Shown: piece by piece, positions 7,978 to 14,244 of the stretch | Layout of the letters: the number at the start of each line of letters is the position of its first letter | How positions within the stretch are numbered: the first letter of the stretch is position 1 | NCBI GenBank assembly: GCA_046541355.1 | Contig: JBKHDM010000040.1 | Span: 1-27,058 of the forward strand | DNA: 27,058 nucleotides | Direction: 5' to 3' | Source of the DNA: CAYZHV01 sp046541355 | GTDB taxonomy: Bacteria; Spirochaetota; Spirochaetia; DSM-27196; Alkalispirochaetaceae | Translations under genes and position numbers: made by a program | The notes under the pieces: generated by a model | Told to the model about the DNA's origin: nothing | What the model saw: the letters and a program-made list of their open reading frames with translations, nothing else | Database searches by the model: none

Positions 7978-8757
7978 CTACTCCCCCGCTTTCGGTCGCA
8001 GCACCTGGTCCCGCAGCTTCTTGAGATCCTCCCAGACCGGTCGCCGGTACTCCGGATTTCGAAGAACCCCGCTCGGGTGGTAGGTCGCCATCAGCGGTAT
8101 TCCACGGTACTCGTAGAGGTTTCCGTGGATTGTGCCGATCGGTGCGGTTTCCCCGATCAGAAAACGGAGGGCAACCCGTCCCACCGCGAGGATCGCCCGT
8201 GGCCGGACCAGGGCGATCTGCTCCTCGAGGTAGGGCAGACAGGTAGACGCCTCATCGGGGTGGGGATCCCGGTTGTTCGGTGGACGGCACTTGACCACGT
8301 TTGCGATGTAGGCGTTGGTGTTGCGGTCGAGACCGATCGCCTCGAGCCACTTATCGAGGTACTGCCCGGCGGGCCCGACAAAGGGGAGCCCTTGACGGTC
8401 CTCCTCCGCCCCGGGACCCTCACCGATAACCATCACCTCCGGGTCGAGCACTCCCATCCCCGCAACCGCCCTGCTACGGCCCTCATGGAGCCGACATGCG
8501 GTGCAGCTACTGATCCGCGCCTCGACTCTTCGAAGCCGCTGTTCCCTCGAAAGCTGCCGCGACCCATCCTCAGACCCGGCGAGGGTCGAGGAGGGCTCAC
8601 CGTCCCCGGCCACAGCAGCAGAGGCCACAGCAGCAGAGGCCTCGGGAGCAGCGTATAGAGGATCGAAGGGCGTTCGCTTCCTGCGATAGCCGCGACTGAT
8701 GAGGTCCTCGGTATCCTCGATGAGCTCGTAGAGCTGCCGCGCAAAATTGTCAGACAT
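7978..8757 (-). CDS. Uracil-DNA glycosylase, family 4 (Fe-S type)
   Basis: Excises uracil from DNA at the start of base-excision repair. Seen: 259 aa. The glycosylase domain (about 80-255) has the family-4 motif GEGPGAEEDRQGLPFVG (112-128), the HPSG motif (227-230), and four Cys at 85, 88, 157 and 173 in the spacing expected for a [4Fe-4S] cluster. The first ~80 residues are an extra low-complexity N-terminus (MSDNFARQLYELIEDTEDL, then an Ala/Ser/Gly-rich linker). The linker is partly encoded by a two-copy 15-bp tandem repeat, so its length may vary between strains. Its start overlaps the truA stop by 8 nt; priA follows after 3 bp. Confidence 0.93.
   Translation of the reverse strand: MSDNFARQLYELIEDTEDLISRGYRRKRTPFDPLYAAPEASAAVASAAVAGDGEPSSTLAGSEDGSRQLSREQRLRRVEARISSCTACRLHEGRSRAVAGMGVLDPEVMVIGEGPGAEEDRQGLPFVGPAGQYLDKWLEAIGLDRNTNAYIANVVKCRPPNNRDPHPDEASTCLPYLEEQIALVRPRAILAVGRVALRFLIGETAPIGTIHGNLYEYRGIPLMATYHPSGVLRNPEYRRPVWEDLKKLRDQVLRPKAGE
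8608..8637. repeat. Two-copy 15-bp in-frame tandem repeat inside the UDG gene
   Basis: The unit GGCCACAGCAGCAGA occurs twice head to tail (8608-8622 and 8623-8637) and a third copy starts with GGCC. It encodes the Ala/Val/Ser linker (SAAVASAAVA) of the glycosylase on the minus strand. As a multiple of three it can expand or contract without a frameshift. Confidence 0.85.
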
Positions 8758-9511
8758 CGTAGCGTACGTCCGTCAGAAAGAGTCCCTCCGGCGGGGCGGT
8801 CGGCCCCGCGAGACGCCGGTCCCCGATCTCGAGGAGCTCGGTTATGGAGTGGCGAGCCGCCGCGCCTCTGCGACGGAGATCCTCCCGGTCCAGTAGGGTA
8901 CCGAGGACAGAGCGAACCATCTTCCGGAGGAAGCCGTTGGCTCGAATGGAGAATACCACGAATGGGGGCTCCCAGGTAAAGGTTGCCGCCCTCACCTCCC
9001 GGACCGTTGACTCGCCGCTTCCTCCGGCGGCGGCAAACAGGGCAAAGTCGTGGCTCCCCAAAAGCTCACCTGCCTCCTGATTGAGGGCGTCGAGGTCGGG
9101 CATCCATGAGAGCCGGTGGGCGTAGTTGCGGTACTTCGGAACAGGTGTGGCGCTTATGAGGGTATAGTACCGGTAGCCGCGCTCGACGGCGGAGAACCGG
9201 GCGTGAAAAGAGTCCTCCACCTCCCGGCTCGACTGTCCCTTGCAGTCCGGCGGCAGCTCACGGTTGAGGGCGAGGTAGAACGTTTCTGCCGGGATGTTGT
9301 CGAGGTCAGTTTCGAAGTTTATGTACTGGGCGTCCGCGTGGACCCCGGAGTCGGTACGGCCGGCGGCGCAGGTGGTCACCGGATGGCCGTGGAGACGCGC
9401 TAATGCCGCCTCGACGACCCCCTGGACGGTGCGCTCGCCCTTTGCCTGGATCTGGTACCCCCTGAAGTCGGTGCCGTCGTAGGCGAGGTGGACAAGGATA
9501 TTACGACTCAT
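8750..9511 (-). CDS. truA: tRNA pseudouridine(38-40) synthase TruA
   Basis: Isomerises uridine to pseudouridine at positions 38-40 of the tRNA anticodon arm. Seen: 253 aa. The TruA N-terminus is MSRNILVHLAYDGTDFRGYQ. The catalytic motif GRTDSGVHA (about 51-59) has the nucleophilic Asp54. FHARFSAVERGYRYY and FLRKMVRSVLGTLL are further conserved family blocks. The frame stays open upstream to 10015, but that part is antisense-frame noise within the DUF2225 gene. ATG 9511 has GGAGG about 4 nt upstream and overlaps the DUF2225 stop by 11 nt, so it is the start. The 3' end overlaps the UDG start by 8 nt. Confidence 0.97.
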   Translation of the reverse strand: MSRNILVHLAYDGTDFRGYQIQAKGERTVQGVVEAALARLHGHPVTTCAAGRTDSGVHADAQYINFETDLDNIPAETFYLALNRELPPDCKGQSSREVEDSFHARFSAVERGYRYYTLISATPVPKYRNYAHRLSWMPDLDALNQEAGELLGSHDFALFAAAGGSGESTVREVRAATFTWEPPFVVFSIRANGFLRKMVRSVLGTLLDREDLRRRGAAARHSITELLEIGDRRLAGPTAPPEGLFLTDVRYDV

Positions 9512-10364
9512 CGGCCTCCGGGTCGCTTTTGCCGTCACCGAGCTCCCGGGATATCTCCTCGTAGACTTCCCGGGCGTTGTCGAGGATCGCGGCGGGTTTA
9601 TCCTTTGACGCCTTTCCCATGCCGAATATCCGGGCGATGGTTCTCTTCGCCCGGTCGAGGGCCTCCGCGCGCCGCTGGGCATCTTTCTTCGGCCCGTACT
9701 TGTACTCCAGGAGACCGGAGAGGTAGAGCACCCCGTCGTAGCCGTAGTTCTTGTCGAGGTCCGGGCCGAGCATCCCCGCCCCGGAGAGCGGCTCCCGGCC
9801 GGTCTGCTCCCACTCCACGGCGACGGAGTAGAAGAAGCGCGCCTTGCGGTAGAGGATCGACTGGAGGTAGTCGTAGTTCTCACTCGGCGCCTTGCGGTGG
9901 AGGTCACCGGAGAGCCAGGCGCCCCGGAGAGCGGAAAGCCCCTGCTTGAACTTCGGAGAAACCTGCTTGGAAAAGTGGTCGTAGGAGAAGATCGCGAGAA
10001 TGTAGCTCGCCACACCCTCCTGGAGCCGCCGGGGCTCGGTAAAGTTGAGATAGTCGAACAGCTTCTCCACCCCGCCCTTCCGTTTCGCCTGATCCTCCCG
10101 GAGAGCCTCGAGTCCCTTCTCCGGAGGCGAGTCGAAATCCGGGGGGTAGGCGGCGTAGAAGCACGACGGGCAGACGGTGACCGGGTAGATGAGCGGGTAG
10201 ACCTCGCCGTGATGCTTGGACGCCTCGTAGTTGCGACGAAGCTCCCGGGTGAGATCCCCGGCGATCATCCGGCCCCGGCCGGTTCGCATCTCCTCCCGGT
10301 GAAACCCCTCATCACAGACGGGACATTGGATCTTGTTCTTGGTAAAGAATGTGAGTGACGCCAT
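9501..10364 (-). CDS. DUF2225 protein with two CxxC motifs
   Basis: Seen: 287 aa, no signal peptide or membrane segment. Two CxxC pairs near the N-terminus (CPVC at 14-17 and CPSC at 65-68) look like a zinc-binding site. The rest is helical, with many aromatic and charged residues (SILYRKARFFYSVAVEWEQ and a region KKDAQRRAEALDRAKRTIA), compatible with TPR-like helices. Known: this arrangement fits the DUF2225 family, found in spirochaetes and Firmicutes, whose function is not established. It starts at ATG 10364 in a TGATG junction with acpS and overlaps truA at the other end, so it is co-translated with acyl-carrier and tRNA-modification enzymes. I do not infer a specific function. Confidence 0.85.
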   Translation of the reverse strand: MASLTFFTKNKIQCPVCDEGFHREEMRTGRGRMIAGDLTRELRRNYEASKHHGEVYPLIYPVTVCPSCFYAAYPPDFDSPPEKGLEALREDQAKRKGGVEKLFDYLNFTEPRRLQEGVASYILAIFSYDHFSKQVSPKFKQGLSALRGAWLSGDLHRKAPSENYDYLQSILYRKARFFYSVAVEWEQTGREPLSGAGMLGPDLDKNYGYDGVLYLSGLLEYKYGPKKDAQRRAEALDRAKRTIARIFGMGKASKDKPAAILDNAREVYEEISRELGDGKSDPEADES

Positions 10365-10738
10365 CAGACTCCCTCGACTACCACCATCGCCACCGCGTGG
10401 GACTCCTCGTGGCTGATGGAGAGAAAGACCTTCTGCCCTCCCCGCTCGTGAAAGAGTAACTCCGCCGGCCCATTCATCTCAATGCTCGGTTTTCCGAGGC
10501 GGTCGCTCCAGACGGTAAGGTCCCGGAGTCCCATGTTGCGAAACCCCGTCCCCATCGCCTTGGCGAACGCCTCCTTCGCCGCGAAACGGCCGGCTAACGA
10601 CTCCGCCTGCCGGTCTCCTTTGTTACGGACATCCTCTATCTCCTGGGGCGAGAAGTAGCGGCTCAACAGCGCCTCATCCTCGAGCCAGCGCCGGAACCTC
10701 GCAACCTCGGTGATATCGATGCCGATACCGATGATCAC
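10364..10738 (-). CDS. acpS: Holo-[acyl-carrier-protein] synthase
   Basis: Transfers 4'-phosphopantetheine from CoA to a Ser of apo-ACP, switching on fatty acid synthesis. Seen: 124 aa, normal length. The N-terminal motif GIGIDITEVARF holds the Mg-binding Asp8, and RFAAKEAFAKAMGTG holds the second metal ligand Glu56. A C-terminal SISHEESHAVAMVV strand matches the family. Start is GTG 10738, forming a GTGA overlap with the YbbR-protein stop; the stop forms TGATG with DUF2225. The tight junctions suggest translational coupling to the cdaA-ybbR pair. Confidence 0.96.
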   Translation of the reverse strand: MIIGIGIDITEVARFRRWLEDEALLSRYFSPQEIEDVRNKGDRQAESLAGRFAAKEAFAKAMGTGFRNMGLRDLTVWSDRLGKPSIEMNGPAELLFHERGGQKVFLSISHEESHAVAMVVVEGV

Positions 10739-11685
10739 TCCCCCTCCCCCTCCCCGGCGCTGATGGTGATCTCCACGGTGGAAGGCTCGTATCGCAGGAC
10801 GACGAAGCCCTGGGGAACCTGGGGGATTACTCTGAGCTCGTAAACCCCGGGAGCGTCGACAACCGAGGCGTCGACGGTGAGCTGAACGTCACTGGCGGCG
10901 GTCTGGTCGAGAATCCGCTGGCTCGCCTGGACCCGGACGAGGCCGCTGGGCAGATCCGAGGCTAACTCGAGTTCCGGTGGGAGGCCGAGGACGACCACTT
11001 CCACCGGTTCAAAGGTGTTAAGAACCACGCCCTCCTCGATAAAGCCGCGAAACTCGACGACGTTGCCCCCGGGAAACTCCACCAGAGGGGCGGGCCGGAT
11101 GATCCTGACGCGCTCGGAAAAGTCCTCCCGCCGGCCGGACAGATCGATCTCCTCGGTGCCGAGCTCGTCGATACCCCGGACGGTCGACTCCGGCCCCTCC
11201 ACCTGGATCGCCGAGGGGTTCATCTGATAGTTGGTCAGCTCGAAGCCGCTGGGAGGAAAGCCCGAGAGGGTCGGTTCCACCTCGATGCTGCGGACAAGCT
11301 TCTCCTCGAGGCGCACGCTGATCTCCTCGGGCTCCACGGTTATCTCGAGAGGATCAATCCGGCCGATCGCCTCAGTGTCCGCTATCCGCACCCCCCCGCG
11401 ATACTCGCCCTCACTCTCATGCTCGGTGAGGTCCGCGTAGGCGGTGATGCTCTCTTCCACCACCCGGAAGACCTCCTCCGAGTCGCCCCGCAGCCTCACC
11501 CGAACCTGCCTCGGATAGTCCGAGGCGGGAACCAGGGACTCATCGAGGCGAAGCTCGAGGGGGACGCTGATAAACCGCTCCTCGAGGGTAGTGATGTTGT
11601 GAAAGACCAGAAGCATCAGGGCCGCCACAAAAGAGAGGACCTTCGCCGGCCAGTTGCGCAGAAGTCGCTTGAGCCTACTCTTCAA
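10735..11685 (-). CDS. YbbR-domain protein (CdaR-like regulator of CdaA)
   Basis: Seen: 316 aa. A short basic N-terminus (MKSRLKRLLRNWPAK) is followed by one transmembrane helix (about 14-30, VLSFVAALMLLVFHNIT) and then several repeated beta-rich YbbR-type domains, with typical segments VPLELRLDESLVPASDYPRQ and VEGPESTVRGID. Known: in Firmicutes the YbbR protein CdaR is encoded next to the diadenylate cyclase CdaA, binds it across the membrane and modulates c-di-AMP synthesis. The same gene order is seen here, so the same role is likely. Start is TTG 11685, inside the last codons of cdaA (11-nt overlap). The acidic tail ends in GEGEGE. Confidence 0.9.
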   Translation of the reverse strand: MKSRLKRLLRNWPAKVLSFVAALMLLVFHNITTLEERFISVPLELRLDESLVPASDYPRQVRVRLRGDSEEVFRVVEESITAYADLTEHESEGEYRGGVRIADTEAIGRIDPLEITVEPEEISVRLEEKLVRSIEVEPTLSGFPPSGFELTNYQMNPSAIQVEGPESTVRGIDELGTEEIDLSGRREDFSERVRIIRPAPLVEFPGGNVVEFRGFIEEGVVLNTFEPVEVVVLGLPPELELASDLPSGLVRVQASQRILDQTAASDVQLTVDASVVDAPGVYELRVIPQVPQGFVVLRYEPSTVEITISAGEGEGE

Positions 11686-12481
11686 TATGCTCTACCTCCT
11701 CCTCCTCGTCGCCGTCGGCAGCGACGTTGAGAAGTCTGGTCAGGGTCCTTCGAACCTCGTCCACCGGTAGATCGTAGTGCAGATTGGCGTCGTAGGCGAG
11801 ACTGATCGCCCCGGTCTCCTCGGAGACAACCAGAACCACGCCGTCGCTCTCCTCCGCCAGACCGAGGGCGGCGCGGTGACGGGTGCCGAAGCTGCGGCGC
11901 ACGTCAAGCTGTTCGGAGAGGGGGAGAAAGCTGCCTGCCGAGACGATCCGTCCACCGTCGATCACCACCGCCCCGTCGTGAAGCGCCGTATTGTGGGAGA
12001 AAATCGTCAGAAGGAGGGCCGAAGAGAGCTCCGCGTCGAGGTGGGTTCCGGTCTCGATGATATTCTTCTGCCCGACGGAGCGGACAAAGACAATGAGGGC
12101 GCCCCGCTTGCGGTAGCTCAGCACCTCCGCGGCGTTGAGGACCGAGTCGATCTGAAACGGCTTGGAGCGCTGGGATATCTGGAGCCAGTTGCCCTGACCG
12201 AGGCGGGTAAAGATTTTGCGCAGCTCCGGCTGAAAAATGATGGCGATACCGATTACGAAGCTCGGGGCGAGGAGGTTGATGATCCATAAAAGCGTCTGCA
12301 GATTGAGAAAGAAGGCGATGGCGTAGAGAAAGCCGAGAAAGAGGGCTCCCTTGACCAGCTGAACAGCCCTGGTCTGCAGGAGAATCTGGTATCCCTTGTA
12401 GATGAGAAAGGAGAGGAGAAGTACGTCCAGGGTCGGCAGGACGAGCTCTCGCATAAACCAGATGTTCTGTACCCAGCTCAC
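11675..12481 (-). CDS. cdaA: Membrane diadenylate cyclase CdaA
   Basis: Makes the second messenger c-di-AMP from two ATP at the cytoplasmic face of the membrane. Seen: 268 aa with three N-terminal membrane helices (roughly 14-30, 42-60 and 65-84). The DAC catalytic domain follows, with the DGA motif at 169-171 (HDGAVVIDGGRI) and RHR at 201-203 (GTRHRAALGL). An acidic C-terminal tail (DGDEEEEVEHIEE) is unusual in its charge. Start is GTG 12481, in a GTGA overlap with the stop of a degraded folP fragment. The YbbR gene overlaps the 3' end. Known: c-di-AMP controls osmolyte transport and wall homeostasis. Neighbouring wall-related genes fit, but the link here is inferred. Confidence 0.97.
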   Translation of the reverse strand: MSWVQNIWFMRELVLPTLDVLLLSFLIYKGYQILLQTRAVQLVKGALFLGFLYAIAFFLNLQTLLWIINLLAPSFVIGIAIIFQPELRKIFTRLGQGNWLQISQRSKPFQIDSVLNAAEVLSYRKRGALIVFVRSVGQKNIIETGTHLDAELSSALLLTIFSHNTALHDGAVVIDGGRIVSAGSFLPLSEQLDVRRSFGTRHRAALGLAEESDGVVLVVSEETGAISLAYDANLHYDLPVDEVRRTLTRLLNVAADGDEEEEVEHIEE

Positions 12482-12786
12482 CCTGCCCGCGCCTCCATGA
12501 CCGCCGTGAGCGCCCCTGTCGCCTCACTACTCCCGTCAGCCGCGGGAACAGCCTCTTCCTGCCGTGAGGTAGAGCTGTTTCCGGGACCCGTCGAGTATCC
12601 ACCCACATCTATACTATCGGCGCCTCTCTGTTCAAAGGCGAGAGGCTTATCCGTCGCCTCTGTCGGTGAGTAGTTCAGAGTGTCGGGGAAAAAGGAATCA
12701 CGGGTAACCGTGAGAATACCCATGATCTGCGGCTTCGCTACTCCCACTGCATGTATCACCTGGACGAGATGTCTCGACGATACCAT
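12478..12786 (-). pseudogene. folP: Truncated, degraded dihydropteroate synthase (folP) fragment
   Basis: Seen: 102 codons that begin like a dihydropteroate synthase but stop after about a third of its length. Residues 20-35 (QIMGILTVTRDSFFPD) correspond to the family motif MGILNVTPDSFSDGG, and 56-70 (ADSIDVGGYSTGPGN) to the second motif, DVGGESTRPG. Key residues are altered: the metal-binding Asn is Thr26, the Pro is Arg29, the Glu of GESTRPG is Tyr64 and its Arg is Gly67. The ISVDT strand and the rest of the barrel are missing; cdaA starts at the fragment's stop codon (GTGA). An internal deletion plus drift is the simplest reading, so folate synthesis activity is not expected. The short frame may survive because it carries ribosomes to cdaA. 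The start ATG 12786 has only a weak Shine-Dalgarno. Confidence 0.7.
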
Positions 12787-12812
12787 GCAGGGGACTTACC
12801 AGTACAGTGGTG

Positions 12813-12905
12813 CTATTTCCGCTTCTTGTGGCGGTTCTTTCTGAGCTTTTTCTTCCGCTTGTGGGTCGCTATCTTCTTTCGCTTTCTCTTACGTCCGCAG
12901 GGCAC
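12813..12905 (-). CDS. 30-aa very basic ribosomal-like protein (AURKAIP1/COX24 family, bS22/mS38-like)
   Basis: Seen: GTG 12905 preceded by AAGGAG with an 8-nt spacer, then 30 codons to TAG. The product is MPCGRKRKRKKIATHKRKKK followed by a LRKNRHKKR end: about two thirds Lys/Arg/His, with the pattern of the AURKAIP1/COX24 domain (KRKxKKIxxHKRKKxLRKNRHKK). Known: this family includes the small-subunit ribosomal proteins mS38 in mitochondria and bS22 in mycobacteria, and short homologues are annotated in many bacteria. A role on the 30S subunit is inferred. It is the first gene after a near-consensus promoter and heads the long minus-strand operon, which fits high expression. Too short for routine gene calling, so easily missed. 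Confidence 0.8.
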   Translation of the reverse strand: MPCGRKRKRKKIATHKRKKKLRKNRHKKRK

Positions 12906-12937
12906 TTATATATCTCCTTAGCTGATTGAGAGTGGAG

Positions 12938-12966
12938 AGTATGCCCGCTCGTCTGCGGGGTGTCAA
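12938..12966 (-). promoter_or_regulatory. Sigma-70-type promoter for the long minus-strand operon
   Basis: On the minus strand TTGACA (12966-12961) and CATACT (12943-12938) are separated by 17 bp. The -35 box contains the stop codon of miaA. The spacer includes an inverted repeat CCCGC-N6-GCGGG. Transcription would start about 25 nt before the GTG of the 30-aa protein gene. Confidence 0.7.
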
Positions 12967-13895
12967 CCCTCACCGAGGAGCGCCTCGGCGGCGAGGCGAA
13001 GCTCCTGTTCCTCTCCCGGCTCGATCCACCGAACCCCGGGGAGGCGGGAAAAAAAGGTAATCTGCCGCTTCGCGTAGCGCCGGCTGTTCTTTGCGATCTC
13101 TCGCTGTATCAGCTCGAGGGTCTGCTCCGGTATGCGCCGGGCGATGATCTGATCTGTCGGGGCGTGGATGAGAAACTCGCGATAGCCTATCGCCCGTAAC
13201 GCCGGCGCGTCCTGAGGTACTCCCGAGGCGAGAAGGTCGGCGACCTCCCCGGGCAACCCGTGTTCGAACATGCTCTCCACCCGCCGGTTGATCCGATCGT
13301 AGAGATGAGCGCGCTCCCGGTAGAGCCCCACCGCCCTGTACTCGAGGTCCTTTCTCGGCTCTGTGGGGGGAGGAAATGCCGAGCGCGGCTTTCCCGTCGA
13401 CCTGTAGACCTCGAGAGCCCGGAGAATACGGTAGCTGTCTGCACCCTCGATCCTCGCCGCACTCTCCGGGTCGACCAACTCGAGTTCCCGGTAGAGGCGC
13501 TCCACCCCCTCCTCGGCGAGGCGCTCCTGCAGCGCCCTTCTCGTCCCTGGATCGGCCTGGGGAGTCTCGGGCAGGCCGTAGATGAGGTTTCGGAAATAAA
13601 AGGCGGTTCCCCCGGAGACGACCGGAAGCCTCCCTCGCTCGAGTATCTCCGGGAGGAGCCGTTCGGCCTCCTCGACAAAGCGACCGGCGTGAAACTGTTC
13701 GCCCGGGTCGCACAGATCGATGAGATGGTGGGGAATGCGGCTTGTGATCTCCGGAGGAGGTTTTGCCGTCCCGATGTCGAGTCCGCGGTAGACCTGCATG
13801 GAGTCGGCGTTTATAACCTCAAGGGGAAGGCCCAGGGAGGCGATGAGATCGGTCTTGCCGACGGCGGTGGGCCCGAAAAGCAGCAGAGCTCTCGT
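12963..13895 (-). CDS. miaA: tRNA dimethylallyltransferase MiaA, with probable ACG start
   Basis: Adds a dimethylallyl group to A37 of tRNAs that read codons starting with U. Seen: the reading frame has a P-loop FGPTAVGKT, then INADSMQVYRGLDIGTAKP, IPHHLIDLCDP, VSGGTAFYFRNLI and KNSRRYAKRQITFF, all typical MiaA blocks. The first ATG in frame is at 13799 (MQVYRG), which would delete the P-loop. Upstream, to a stop near 13995, there is no ATG, GTG or TTG. ACG 13895 lies 8 nt after GAGGAG (13909-13904) and gives MRALLLFGPTAVGKTDL and 310 aa, the usual length. CTG 13886 or 13883 are weaker options. The Shine-Dalgarno is formed by the last two Glu codons of rpoZ, 5 bp upstream. The stop lies in the -35 box of the next promoter. 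Confidence 0.92.
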   Translation of the reverse strand, partial: TRALLLFGPTAVGKTDLIASLGLPLEVINADSMQVYRGLDIGTAKPPPEITSRIPHHLIDLCDPGEQFHAGRFVEEAERLLPEILERGRLPVVSGGTAFYFRNLIYGLPETPQADPGTRRALQERLAEEGVERLYRELELVDPESAARIEGADSYRILRALEVYRSTGKPRSAFPPPTEPRKDLEYRAVGLYRERAHLYDRINRRVESMFEHGLPGEVADLLASGVPQDAPALRAIGYREFLIHAPTDQIIARRIPEQTLELIQREIAKNSRRYAKRQITFFSRLPGVRWIEPGEEQELRLAAEALLGEG

Positions 13896-13900
13896 TCGGA

Positions 13901-14104
13901 CTACTCCTCGATCTGGTACTGTACGTCCCTGGTGAGGATCTCGCGAATCGCCTCGGAGACCACCTTCTCGCCCTCCTCGGTCTCCTGGCCGTCGTCATAG
14001 ACTCGCTGGATGTCGGCGAGCTGTCTGGCCCGGCGGATTGAGGCGCAGGTTATTTCATACATATTTGCTGATTCGCTGATCAGCAGGTCGAGGGGTATGG
14101 GCAT
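13901..14104 (-). CDS. rpoZ: RNA polymerase omega subunit
   Basis: Small subunit that helps assemble and stabilise RNA polymerase by binding beta-prime. Seen: 67 aa, MPIPLDLLISESANMYEITC, then ASIRRARQLADI and VSEAIREILTRDV. The pattern PLDLL...N.YE...A..RARQL...A..EI matches RpoZ/omega, in a compact form. ATG 14104 has AGGAG about 10 nt upstream. Its stop is 5 bp from the proposed miaA start, and the terminal GAG GAG codons double as the miaA Shine-Dalgarno. It is divergent from topA, with the 140-bp gap carrying candidate promoters for both directions. Confidence 0.88.
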   Translation of the reverse strand: MPIPLDLLISESANMYEITCASIRRARQLADIQRVYDDGQETEEGEKVVSEAIREILTRDVQYQIEE

Positions 14105-14123
14105 CTGGACGTCGCTCCTGATT

Positions 14124-14152
14124 TTGTGGCATGTACCTTGCTTGTTTATCTA
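14124..14152 (+). promoter_or_regulatory. Candidate promoter for topA
   Basis: Plus-strand TTGTGG (14124-14129) and TATCTA (14147-14152) are separated by 17 bp, about 90 bp before the topA ATG. A TTGACT at about 14196 has no good -10 at the right distance. The match is moderate, and the candidate abuts the one on the opposite strand. Confidence 0.35.
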
Positions 14153-14182
14153 AAGATACACGGGATCACCACCCGGGAGCAA
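14153..14182 (-). promoter_or_regulatory. Candidate promoter for rpoZ-miaA
   Basis: Minus-strand TTGCTC (14182-14177) and TATCTT (14158-14153) are 18 bp apart in the divergent rpoZ/topA gap. Match to consensus is moderate, so this is a candidate only. Confidence 0.4.
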
Positions 14183-14244
14183 GAGGTCGTACTTGACTAG
14201 TTATACCTATTTTGCAAGATTCGACTACAAAAGGAACCCGAGAA

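Noticed and set aside
9512..10015. N-terminal extension of TruA
   Set aside because: Lies within the DUF2225 gene in another frame, is Ser/Arg-rich and lacks similarity; the internal ATG has a good Shine-Dalgarno.
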